Assembly: GCA_905479495.1 (NCBI GenBank)
Contig: CAJQMR010000010.1
Location: forward strand, 186,001 to 250,000
Origin: an uncultured Anaerolineae bacterium
Lineage (GTDB): Bacteria > Chloroflexota > Anaerolineae > Promineifilales > Promineifilaceae
Length of the DNA: 64,000 bases
Reading direction: 5' to 3'
How positions within the stretch are numbered: the first letter of the stretch is position 1; every line of letters starts with the position of its first letter. The notes under the pieces are model-generated. The model made no database searches. It had not been told where the DNA came from and was given only the letters and a program-made list of their open reading frames with translations. This document shows positions 7,958 through 16,138 of this stretch, piece by piece. The position numbers and the translations under genes were made by a program.

Positions 7958-10189
7958 TTACGGCCGTTCTGGACGGTCACCTTCAGGAATATCACGATAG
8001 ACATCATCGTAGCTCTGGAATTCGCTGACAACGACGAGGTCATAAGCGTTTTCAGCATTGACTTGCTGCACAGGCAGGAAGAAGCATTCTACTTCGCCTT
8101 CTTGCGACGGGTCGTTGGTCAGTTCAGCCATGGTGTAGCTTTGCAGCCCATCTACAGCTTCGCCCTTGATTAGTTGGTCCATCATGTTGACGGCCAACGG
8201 GGACAGGTCACGGATGTCTTTGAGGATGGAGACGGTCAGCTCGCCTTTGACAATGCTGTTCACACCATCAGCGGTGGCATCCTGGCCAGAAATCGGTACA
8301 GAGCCAGCCAAACCTTGGGCTTTCATCGCTTGCAGGGCACCCAGCGCGGTACCGTCATTGGAGGCAACCACAGCGTCGATGTCGTTACCGGCGGCCACGA
8401 GGATGTTCTCCATAATCTTCAGGGCATTGGCAGCATCCCAGTTGTCAACCCATTGGTCGGCGACGATTTCAATCTTGCCAGCTTCGACGTAGGGGTCAAC
8501 GATTTCATCCTGACCTTGACGGAAGAGGATGGCGTTGTTGTCGGTGGGGGAACCACCCAGTTTCACGACGCGGGCGGGGCCATTAGCAGCCACGTCCCAG
8601 TTTTCGATGTCCAGGGCTTCCATGACGCCCAGCGCTTGCTGGCGACCCACTTCAACATTGTTGAAGGAGAGGTAAGCAGCAATGTTGGGAGATTTGATGA
8701 GGCGGTCATAGGACAATACTTTTACACCAGCAGCGGCGGCATTGTCTACGGCCGTTGACAGCGCATCACCATCTTCAGCAATAATAATTAACCCGGCAAC
8801 ACCCTGGCTAACCATATTGTCGATCTGGTCGATTTGCAGTTTGACGTCATGATTGGCTTCTTGGGACAATACTTCATAACCCAGGTCTTCCAACAAACCA
8901 CGCATCAGCACTTCTTCGTTCTTCCAACGTTCGGTAGCGAAGTCAGAGAAGGACAGACCTACTTTCATGGGTTCATCCATCGTTTCTTCAGCCGGAGCAT
9001 CGGATTCTTCACCAGGCCGTGCTGGGCGGTCACCTTCGGGGATGTCACGATAGACATCATCGTAGCTCTGGAATTCGCTGGCGACAACGAGATCATAAGC
9101 GTTTTCGGCATTGACTTGCTGCACAGGCAGGAAGAAGCAGTCTACTTCGCCTTCTTGTGTCGGGTCATTGGTCAATTCAGCCATGGTGTAGCTTTGCAGA
9201 CCATCCACAGCTTCGCCCTTGATCAACTGGTCCATCATGTCGACGGCCAACGGAGACAGGTCGCGGATATCCTTGAGGATGGAGACGGTCAGCTCGCCTT
9301 TGACAATGCTGTTCACACCATCAGCGGTAGCATCCTGGCCAGAAATCGGTACGGAACCAGCCAAACCTTGGGCTTTCATTGCTTGCAGCGCACCCAAAGC
9401 GGTGCCGTCATTGGAGGCAACCACAGCGTCGATATCGTTACCGGCGGCCACGAGGATGTTCTCCATAATCTTCAGGGCATTGGCAGCATCCCAGTTGTCA
9501 ACCCATTGGTCAGCGACGATTTCAATCTTGCCAGCTTCGACGTAGGGATCAACGATTTCATCCTGACCTTGACGGAAGAGGATGGCGTTGTTGTCGGTGG
9601 GGGAACCACCCAATTTGACAACACGGGCCGGGCCATTGGCGGCCACGTCCCAGTTTTCGATGTCCAGGGCGTTCATGACGCCCAGGCCTTGCTGGCGACC
9701 CACTTCAACGTTGTTGAAGGAAAGGTAAGCAGCAATGTTGGGGGATTTGATGAGCCGGTCATAGGCCAATACTTTTACACCAGCAGCGGCGGCATTATCT
9801 ACGGCCGTTGCCAATGCATCACCATCTTCAGCAATAATAATCAACCCAGCAACACCCTGGCTGACCATATTGTCGATCTGGTCGATTTGCAGTTTGACGT
9901 CGTGATTGGCTTCCTGCGACAGGACTTCGTAGCCCTTGGCTTCCAACAGACCGCGCATCAGCACTTCTTCATTCTTCCAACGCTCGGTAGCGAAGTCAGA
10001 AAACGACAGGCCGACTTTGACGGTTTCACCCGTTGCTTCATCAATAACAGGTTCAGCCGTTGGGGCAGCTGGTTCGTCTGTAGCCACAGCGGCAGGTTCT
10101 TCCGTTTCGCTGCCACCGCAACTAATTAAAAGTAGCATGGCCAGAACGGCCGTAAATAAAAACAAAAATCTACTATATTTGGATTTCAT
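7958..10189 (-). CDS. Tandem double-domain XylF-like sugar-binding lipoprotein
   Basis: Extracytoplasmic sugar-binding lipoprotein of 743 aa, about twice the usual XylF length. The signal peptide ends in lipobox LLISC (Cys24), followed by a Pro/Glu/Ala linker. Two complete Peripla_BP_4 domains follow, starting near residues 57 and 408 (both KVGLSFSDF) and joined by a short acidic Ala/Pro/Glu linker. The domains match E. coli XylF closely (ERW, YDRL, SFNNVEVG, GGSPTDNNA, DQWVDNW, ALKIMEN, VVASNDGTA, ISGQDA). By eye they differ at about a dozen residues in roughly 335. AAGGAGGA lies 7 nt before the ATG. It is the first gene of the importer cluster and is divergent from the response regulator and kinase genes at 10344-13039. 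Confidence 0.93.
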   Translation of the reverse strand: MKSKYSRFLFLFTAVLAMLLLISCGGSETEEPAAVATDEPAAPTAEPVIDEATGETVKVGLSFSDFATERWKNEEVLMRGLLEAKGYEVLSQEANHDVKLQIDQIDNMVSQGVAGLIIIAEDGDALATAVDNAAAAGVKVLAYDRLIKSPNIAAYLSFNNVEVGRQQGLGVMNALDIENWDVAANGPARVVKLGGSPTDNNAILFRQGQDEIVDPYVEAGKIEIVADQWVDNWDAANALKIMENILVAAGNDIDAVVASNDGTALGALQAMKAQGLAGSVPISGQDATADGVNSIVKGELTVSILKDIRDLSPLAVDMMDQLIKGEAVDGLQSYTMAELTNDPTQEGEVDCFFLPVQQVNAENAYDLVVASEFQSYDDVYRDIPEGDRPARPGEESDAPAEETMDEPMKVGLSFSDFATERWKNEEVLMRGLLEDLGYEVLSQEANHDVKLQIDQIDNMVSQGVAGLIIIAEDGDALSTAVDNAAAAGVKVLSYDRLIKSPNIAAYLSFNNVEVGRQQALGVMEALDIENWDVAANGPARVVKLGGSPTDNNAILFRQGQDEIVDPYVEAGKIEIVADQWVDNWDAANALKIMENILVAAGNDIDAVVASNDGTALGALQAMKAQGLAGSVPISGQDATADGVNSIVKGELTVSILKDIRDLSPLAVNMMDQLIKGEAVDGLQSYTMAELTNDPSQEGEVECFFLPVQQVNAENAYDLVVVSEFQSYDDVYRDIPEGDRPERP
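7975..10022 (-). repeat. Internal tandem duplication, period 1053 bp
   Basis: The reading frame contains two copies of a segment spaced exactly 1053 bp (351 codons) apart; for example GGTCAC at 7975 corresponds to 9028. The copies show scattered, mostly silent third-base differences along their length, so this is an old or conversion-maintained duplication and not a simple assembly repeat. Confidence 0.9.
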
Positions 10190-10343
10190 ATCTTCCTCCT
10201 TGATTTGGGCGATTTAGCCAAAAATAGTTAGCTCCACCTATTAAAACTTAACAAAAAACAGCTGTACACCCTCATCTCCCTCTCATTTCATGAGGGAATC
10301 CCCCCTATTCATTAGGGGAATCCCCTATTTCAAGGTGAGAGGT
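10190..10343. promoter_or_regulatory. Divergent control region between importer and its two-component genes
   Basis: The 154-bp region separates the leftward importer from the rightward regulator. It holds an AT-rich core (about 10215-10258) suited to divergent promoters. It also holds two similar GGGAATCCCC blocks, at about 10294-10304 and 10315-10326, the second being the near-perfect palindrome AGGGGAATCCCCT. A CCTCAT/ATGAGG inverted repeat flanks the first block. These are plausible operator sites for the adjacent LuxR-type regulator. The binding role is inference. Confidence 0.55.
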
Positions 10344-11438
10344 ATGGTAGTAGGCATAAATAGATTCCAATGGCATAATAAACAGATGGAAACAGCACGT
10401 GTGCTTTTGGCTGATGATCACGCTGTCGTCCGTACTGGCATTCGTACCGCTCTAGAAGATTTACCTAACCTGGAGATTGTCGGTGAAGTTGGCGACGGAA
10501 ATGAATTAATTCAGGCACTGGAGCAGTTAAAACCTGCCTGTTTATTGATCGACGTCACCATGCCAGACTTTGAGCCAATTTCCACCATCAGATGGATTCG
10601 TGCTCGTTATCCGGACCTTACGATATTGGTCGTTAGCGCCTACGATGACGATATTTACGTTCAAGGCTTATTAAGTGCAGGTGTCAACGGATATCATCTA
10701 AAAGATCAGCCTTTAAACGATTTAAGATTGGCCGTAACGCGTGTTCTCTCTGGGGAACGCTGGATATCGAGCACCTTGTTAGACAAATTACTCAAACCCC
10801 AAACGGTAGATAACCATCTGCCCCAGCTGTCTTCCCGCCAGCAAGATATTTTGAGCCTGCTAGTCGAAGGACTTGATAATCGGTCAATTGCCCAAGAACT
10901 AAATTTGAGCATTAAAACCATCGAAAATCATTTAACACGCCTGTACCGGCAATTAGGTGTTCATCATCGCCTGGCGGCAGCCAGCTTTGTCCACGAACAT
11001 CCCGAACTGCTCGCCCACTCCGGCATAATGGCCCAAAATGATCCAGTACCGGTTCAACTGCCAGTTGACCAACAGACAGCCATTCTAGTCGTGGACGACA
11101 ATAAACGGTACCGTAGCCAACTGCGCCGAATGATTGGCAAAGTACAGCCCAACGCGATGATTTATGAAGCAGGCAACATGGCCGAAGCGCTGCATCTGGT
11201 AGAAAAAGTTGTGCCCTGGCTTTCTTTTGTAGACGTGGTCCTGGCCGATGAAGACGGAATTATTTGTACCAGACGTATCAAATCAAAGCTCCCCGCCTCA
11301 CGAGTTGTATTAATCAGTGCTTACCCAGACCGAGAATTTCACCGCCGAGGCTTAGAGGCTGGGGCAATCGCTTTTTTGGATAAGAAGGATTTGGATGCAG
11401 CCACCCTGCGTCAAATCATTCAAGATGCGGTAGGTTAA
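10344..11438 (+). CDS. Response regulator with REC-HTH(LuxR)-REC architecture
   Basis: Cytoplasmic DNA-binding response regulator, 364 aa from ATG 10344, which is preceded by AAGGTGA. An alternative ATG at 10386 lacks a Shine-Dalgarno. The first receiver domain has acidic pair DD24-25, phosphoacceptor Asp70 in LLIDVTMP and Lys120. A LuxR/NarL-type helix-turn-helix spans about 162-206 (LSSRQQDIL, SIKTIENHL). A second receiver follows (ILVVDDN at 247-253, likely acceptor Asp297 in DVVLADEDG, Lys347), where ordinary NarL-type regulators end after the HTH. The stop codon overlaps the kinase start (TAATG), so the two are translationally coupled. It probably controls the divergent sugar importer. 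Confidence 0.9.
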   Translation: MVVGINRFQWHNKQMETARVLLADDHAVVRTGIRTALEDLPNLEIVGEVGDGNELIQALEQLKPACLLIDVTMPDFEPISTIRWIRARYPDLTILVVSAYDDDIYVQGLLSAGVNGYHLKDQPLNDLRLAVTRVLSGERWISSTLLDKLLKPQTVDNHLPQLSSRQQDILSLLVEGLDNRSIAQELNLSIKTIENHLTRLYRQLGVHHRLAAASFVHEHPELLAHSGIMAQNDPVPVQLPVDQQTAILVVDDNKRYRSQLRRMIGKVQPNAMIYEAGNMAEALHLVEKVVPWLSFVDVVLADEDGIICTRRIKSKLPASRVVLISAYPDREFHRRGLEAGAIAFLDKKDLDAATLRQIIQDAVG

Positions 11439-13039
11439 TGGCCACTCAACCCCTCTTGCGCGCCATTGGCATCTCAAAACAGTATGGCAGTCTGACTGCT
11501 CTGCAAAATGTCAGTCTGGAAATCAGGCCCGGAGAAGTAGTCGGCCTGGCCGGTCGCAGCGGCGCTGGCAAATCCGTTCTCATCGATATTCTGGCTGGTT
11601 TACAAACCCCCGATTCTGGATCGATATTTTTTAACGAAAAACGCTTGCAATGGCCATTTCAGGCAAGTGCATACAATATCAACGTCATTCACCAAGAACC
11701 CGAATTAGCCGAACGTCTTGACGTTACCAGCAACATTTTCCTGGGAAATGAAATTTGCTGGCCAGTGCTAGGCAGATTCTTACAGTTCCCCAACCAACGA
11801 AAAATGGATAAAGAGGCCGTCCGTCTGCTGAATTCGCTGGATGTGCGTCTGCCCTCACTACATGAACAGGCAGGCAACCTTTCCAGTGAAAGACGCCAGA
11901 TGGTGGCATTGGCCCAGGTGATGTCACGGCCGTCTCAAATTATCTTGGTAGATGATCCCAGTTCTCTCCTTAGTTTGCCCTACCAGGAACGGCTGCTTGA
12001 CCTCATCCGAGAATGGCAAAAAAAGCAGATTGGGGTTCTTTTTAGCAGCCCCAACCTCGACCACATTTTTGCTGTAACAGACCGTATTGTGGTTTTGCGG
12101 CAGGGACGGCTTATTGATAATTATCGGACAGATGCTGCCAATCGAGAACACATTGTGGCTGCCCTGGTGGGCACGGCCGATCGCGAGCAGCGAACGCCGG
12201 TCATCTGGGCCTTAGACAGCTATTATCGGGCACGGAAACAGGCTGAAACGCTGCGCCATAATCAGACCTTGCTGCGACGGGATCTGGCAGCACAAGATAA
12301 TCTAAACCGGCAATTGGTTGAGCAGTTGGCAGATCAGGTGAAAGCGCTGGATAGTGCAAACCTGGCCTTGCAAGATGCCCAACGTCGCTTGCTGATTGAG
12401 CGGGAACAGGAACGCAAACATTTGGCCCGCGAATTGCATGACCAGATGATTCAGGATTTGTTGAGCCTTAATTATGAATTAGAAGATATGGTTTCTAAGG
12501 CATTAGAAGGCCCTTCCATTGCAACCGATCTTGAAGATATTCGCAGCGATATTCGTACCCTAGTAGAAGATTTACGGCGAATTTGCCGCAATTTGCGCCC
12601 ACCAACCATCGACAGTCTGGGGCTGGGGGCGGCGCTTAGTTCTTATTTGCATGATTGGAGCAATCGGACCGGCATTGAAATGAAGCTGGACATAGACGAA
12701 AATTTTGGCCGCTTGCCAGAAGGGATTGAACTTTCAATCTTTCGTATTGTTCAAGAAGGGGTTAACAATATCCGCAAACATGCCGATGCCAGTTGTGCAG
12801 AAATCTCCTTAAAACACACCTCGCCGCGCATGTTATTGGTGTCTATTACCGACAACGGCAGCGGTTTGCAAAACAGCTTTAGTTTGGGGGAATTAGGCGA
12901 GAGTGGCCATTTTGGCTTGCTGGGAATCAGCGAGCGCGTTGCTTTAATGGGGGGACGTCTTCATTTTCAGAATTTGGTGGAAGGCGGTCTGATGATTCAG
13001 GTGGAAATACCGCATCCACGCGTTACTCAGCAAGCATAA
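11438..13039 (+). CDS. Fusion: degenerate sugar-ABC ATPase domain + NarX-type sensor histidine kinase
   Basis: A 533-aa soluble protein with no signal peptide or membrane segment. Residues 1-245 resemble one nucleotide-binding domain of XylG/RbsA: Walker A GRSGAGKS (39-46), Q-loop Gln86. The signature is degraded to NLSSERRQ (147-154), the Walker B end is VDDP (Asp173 in place of catalytic Glu), and the H-loop His is replaced by Pro205. A coiled-coil-like helix follows (about 262-330). Next is a HisKA_3 dimerisation domain with phospho-acceptor His334 in RELHDQ, then a HATPase domain with N-box Asn443/444, G1 DNGSGL (472-477) and G2 GHFGLLGI. It probably binds ATP but hydrolyses it poorly in the ABC half. 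A reasonable reading is a kinase that docks on the importer permease and reports transport state to the overlapping upstream regulator. This is inference. Confidence 0.92.
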   Translation: MATQPLLRAIGISKQYGSLTALQNVSLEIRPGEVVGLAGRSGAGKSVLIDILAGLQTPDSGSIFFNEKRLQWPFQASAYNINVIHQEPELAERLDVTSNIFLGNEICWPVLGRFLQFPNQRKMDKEAVRLLNSLDVRLPSLHEQAGNLSSERRQMVALAQVMSRPSQIILVDDPSSLLSLPYQERLLDLIREWQKKQIGVLFSSPNLDHIFAVTDRIVVLRQGRLIDNYRTDAANREHIVAALVGTADREQRTPVIWALDSYYRARKQAETLRHNQTLLRRDLAAQDNLNRQLVEQLADQVKALDSANLALQDAQRRLLIEREQERKHLARELHDQMIQDLLSLNYELEDMVSKALEGPSIATDLEDIRSDIRTLVEDLRRICRNLRPPTIDSLGLGAALSSYLHDWSNRTGIEMKLDIDENFGRLPEGIELSIFRIVQEGVNNIRKHADASCAEISLKHTSPRMLLVSITDNGSGLQNSFSLGELGESGHFGLLGISERVALMGGRLHFQNLVEGGLMIQVEIPHPRVTQQA

Positions 13040-13089
13040 TAGGGCCATCAGTAAAACGCGCCCATTTCCCCGCATACAGCAGGCAAGCT

Positions 13090-14481
13090 TTAAATTTCAT
13101 TATCTTTCATCTGCGAAGTAGCAACGGGTAAAAATCGATACGTTTGGTTTGCAGCGTCTACGCTGTACCAAGGGTGGTAGCGTTCCTGAATCGCTTCCAA
13201 CGGGTAAATGAGATTCCGCTTTTTGTGGGTGGTTTCCAAAATGTAGGTACGGCCGTTTTCCTGATAAGATACCCACGCATGAACCCCGTTTAAATTTTCG
13301 CCCCACTGGGTCCGCCCCACCACAAATTCGGCCGGGATGTTTAGCTCCTTTAGCTTGCGCCAGGCCCACAGCGCATGATCTTCGCAATCCCCTTTTTGCA
13401 AGGCTTCAAACTCGCCAGGGTGCTGCCAAACATCTCGCTGGTTGAACAGGTCAGCATCCCGCATATATTCGCACTGCTGTAACCAGCGACAAATGTCCTC
13501 AATGGAGTGCACCGTGACGCGGCTTTCACCATTGAGGTACTCAGTAAACGGCCGTCTAGAACCCGCACCAAATTGGGTATGATGCACCTTGGTGGCTTCC
13601 CGCTCGTAAGTGAGCGGCAGCTTGTAATGGTGGACCAGCATTTCCAACAGCTGCATCAAGGGAATAGGCATCTCTTGTTGGCTGATGCGTAAGGAACGGC
13701 CGTTCGCCAGCGAAAACACCAGCATCAACGATGGTTCCGCAGAACGATTGTTGGTAATCGTTAACAAGCGAGCCGACAACAGTTCATTAAGGGCAAACTG
13801 CCACCGGTGAAAAGGAAACCGAACCACAATATTGTCCGGCAGCAGTGTGAGCTGCCAGGTAAAATAAAAGCTGAGATAGAGAAAAAGACCACTGATGAGC
13901 AAAGGCCACAGACCAAAGAAGATCATCAAAACAAACTGAAAACCCGTCTCATCGAACGCGCTCCAAATAATGCAACCCCCGACAAATAAACAAAGCAGAC
14001 TGATGCTCAAACTGAAGAGGAAAGCTTGTAAACGGCCGTTCACCGTCTGCGGCAGCGGTTGGCGAATCAAGGGCTGGCGGTCTATGCGCAATTCCGGTAC
14101 CCGATATTGCAACTCTCCCATCAAATCAAATACGTCATCAATGTGACGCTCGATAAAAATGGTGCGGGTTTCTGTCTTGATGATGAGCGCGACCTGTCCT
14201 CGCGTCACAGAGCGGATTGATTCGTACGGCAGGTGAATGGTGCGGCCAAATTGGGTCACCACCGCTTCCGTTGGATACAGCGCAACTTCAGCAAACGTTG
14301 CCCCCAATGACCAGAACGCATACAGACTATAGAGCAGGATGAACGCTTCCACAGCCAGGAACCAGCCGCGACCGCCGTCTGGCCAGATAGCCCACACGCT
14401 CCCGGCAATAAGCAGGGTGAACGGAGACAAAATTAACCACAAGATGCGAATGAAACGACCGTATCGGTATCTTTTTATCAT
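13090..14481 (-). CDS. Membrane protein with PH-like segments and C-terminal transglutaminase-like domain
   Basis: A 463-aa protein with four predicted membrane segments in two pairs (about 12-60 and 150-215). Each pair is followed by a beta-rich PH-like stretch (VTQFGRTIHLPYESIRSV; NIVVRFPFHRWQFALNELL). The C-terminal third is transglutaminase/papain-fold-like, with triad candidates Cys366 in GDCEDHALW, His401 in VHAWV and Glu416 in LETT. Such domains act as cysteine peptidases or peptide ligases; the substrate is unknown. It is convergent with the fusion kinase gene and divergent from htrA. The usual partners moxR and DUF58 are present about 30 kb away (43059-45341). Confidence 0.8.
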   Translation of the reverse strand: MIKRYRYGRFIRILWLILSPFTLLIAGSVWAIWPDGGRGWFLAVEAFILLYSLYAFWSLGATFAEVALYPTEAVVTQFGRTIHLPYESIRSVTRGQVALIIKTETRTIFIERHIDDVFDLMGELQYRVPELRIDRQPLIRQPLPQTVNGRLQAFLFSLSISLLCLFVGGCIIWSAFDETGFQFVLMIFFGLWPLLISGLFLYLSFYFTWQLTLLPDNIVVRFPFHRWQFALNELLSARLLTITNNRSAEPSLMLVFSLANGRSLRISQQEMPIPLMQLLEMLVHHYKLPLTYEREATKVHHTQFGAGSRRPFTEYLNGESRVTVHSIEDICRWLQQCEYMRDADLFNQRDVWQHPGEFEALQKGDCEDHALWAWRKLKELNIPAEFVVGRTQWGENLNGVHAWVSYQENGRTYILETTHKKRNLIYPLEAIQERYHPWYSVDAANQTYRFLPVATSQMKDNEI

Positions 14482-14641
14482 AGCAACGGGTACAATCTTA
14501 CCCGATTTACTTACGATCCAAATAGCTGTTACCCAACTGCTATTCTCATATGCGGTTTAGGTAGCGTTTATCCTTTTTTTACAACTTCGTGCCAGAATAC
14601 ACCCGTACAAACATTATTCCTGAGCTTTGGAGGTTCACCTC

Positions 14642-15973
14642 GTGAAAAGAACAACATATTTACTAACATTTTTGGTCTTGTTTGGCCTGCTGTTGGCGGC
14701 TTGTGGTGCAGCCGCTTCACCAGCCAAAACAGATACGGCCGCTACCAATGAAACCACAAACGAAACAGCCCCCACTAACAGTGGCACTGACAGTGGCATC
14801 GTCAACACATCGGCCGAAACCAGTGTCAACACCCAAGATCGGCCCATTACCGAAGAAATCGTTACCACCCAAACCTATATCGATCTCTACAATCGCCTTA
14901 ACGATTCTGTGGTTAACATTCAGGTCGTCAGCGAAGGCAGCCAGCCAGACATTAGCCAGTTTCGAATCGTTCCCGATCCAGAAAACCCAGATGAAGCATT
15001 GCCCGACCTACCGGATGATTTCCACCAACAACTGGAAACCATCCCACAGCAATCTCAAGGCTCCGGCTTTATGTATGACAAAGAAGGCCACATCATCACC
15101 AATAACCACGTGGTCGCCGATGCCACACACATCACCGTCATCTTCGCCGATGATACCGAAGCCGAAGCCGAAATCGTGGGTACTGACCCCGGTTCCGACC
15201 TGGCCGTTATTAAAGTTGATGTGGATCCAGGCCAACTTCGTCCTGTCGCTCTAGGCAATTCTGACAACTTACAGGTGGGCCAACTTGTAGCCACCATCGG
15301 CAACCCGTTTGGCCTTTCTGGCTCTATGTCTACCGGGATCATCTCTGGTTTGGGACGTCTGCTGCCCGGCGGCGCCTCCGCCCCCGGTGGTACAGCTTTC
15401 AACATCCCGGACATTATTCAGACAGATGCGGCCGTAAATCCCGGCAATTCCGGCGGGCCGCTGCTCAATTTAAGTGGTGAAGTCATTGGTGTTAACACTG
15501 CCATTCAAACCAATGGAGCCACCGCCTTTGGTGGCACGCCAACATTTGGTGGCATCAGCTATGTGGTGCCATCAAATATTGTGACCCAGGTCGTGCCCCA
15601 ACTCATCGAAAATGGGGAGATCACTTATCCCTGGCTGGGCATCTCTGGCACCACGCTTTCAGATGAGCTGGCCCAGGCAATGGACTTACCAGCTGGGCAA
15701 AATGGTGTACTCGTCTACGAGGTGATTGATGACAGCCCCGCAGCAGAGGCTGGCTTGCGCGGCAGCGAAGACGAAGTCACCATTAACGGTCTTAACGCCA
15801 TTGTGGGCGGTGACGTTATCGTGCAAATGAACGATGAGACTATCAACGACTTCGATGATCTATTGACCTACATTGTGCGACGCACCAGTGTGGGGCAAAC
15901 CGTGACGCTGCAAATATTGCGCGACGGCGAACCAGAAACAATCGAATTAACCCTCCAGGCCCGCCCTGAGTAG
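14642..15973 (+). CDS. htrA: HtrA/DegP-like serine protease lipoprotein with PDZ domain
   Basis: Envelope quality-control protease, 443 aa from the GTG start at 14642, which has GGAGG upstream; the longer frame beginning at 14627 lacks one. The signal peptide ends in lipobox LLLAAC (Cys21), so it is membrane-anchored outside the cell. A Thr/Asn-rich linker (to about residue 75) leads to the trypsin-like domain with His156, Asp186 and Ser270 (PGNSGGPL). One PDZ domain occupies about residues 330-435. The PDZ carries a short insertion (AGLRGSEDEVTINGLNAIVGG) typical of several Chloroflexota HtrA proteins. A hairpin terminator follows. Confidence 0.93.
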   Translation: MKRTTYLLTFLVLFGLLLAACGAAASPAKTDTAATNETTNETAPTNSGTDSGIVNTSAETSVNTQDRPITEEIVTTQTYIDLYNRLNDSVVNIQVVSEGSQPDISQFRIVPDPENPDEALPDLPDDFHQQLETIPQQSQGSGFMYDKEGHIITNNHVVADATHITVIFADDTEAEAEIVGTDPGSDLAVIKVDVDPGQLRPVALGNSDNLQVGQLVATIGNPFGLSGSMSTGIISGLGRLLPGGASAPGGTAFNIPDIIQTDAAVNPGNSGGPLLNLSGEVIGVNTAIQTNGATAFGGTPTFGGISYVVPSNIVTQVVPQLIENGEITYPWLGISGTTLSDELAQAMDLPAGQNGVLVYEVIDDSPAAEAGLRGSEDEVTINGLNAIVGGDVIVQMNDETINDFDDLLTYIVRRTSVGQTVTLQILRDGEPETIELTLQARPE

Positions 15974-15995
15974 GCAGTTTGTAAACTAACAAGTA

Positions 15996-16050
15996 AAAAA
16001 GTGGTAAGTTGCGGGTCCACAATTTGAACCTGAAACTTGCCACTTTTTGC
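15996..16050 (+). terminator. Hairpin terminator after htrA
   Basis: An inverted repeat (15996-16010 with 16034-16048, one mismatch in 15 bp) ends in a short T run. A second, looser copy of the same sequence (accacttatcactttt) follows to about 16080, suggesting a duplicated terminator. Confidence 0.65.
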
Positions 16051-16138
16051 GTTTCAGTTACCACTTATCACTTTTTACTTTTCATTTCTCATCCCCTTCA
16101 TGATAAAATGAGTCCAAGACCATTTATGAGGTTAAATC

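Noticed and set aside
8834..10129. A 431-aa open frame opposite the tandem binding-protein gene
   Set aside because: It is a shadow of the duplicated real gene: it repeats with the same 1053-bp period, lacks a Shine-Dalgarno and reads as Gly/Val/Asp repeats of no family.
7958..10189. Tandem binding domains as an assembly duplication
   Set aside because: Silent differences are spread through the copies and the linker between them is unique, which a collapsed or duplicated read would not give. Long reads would settle it.
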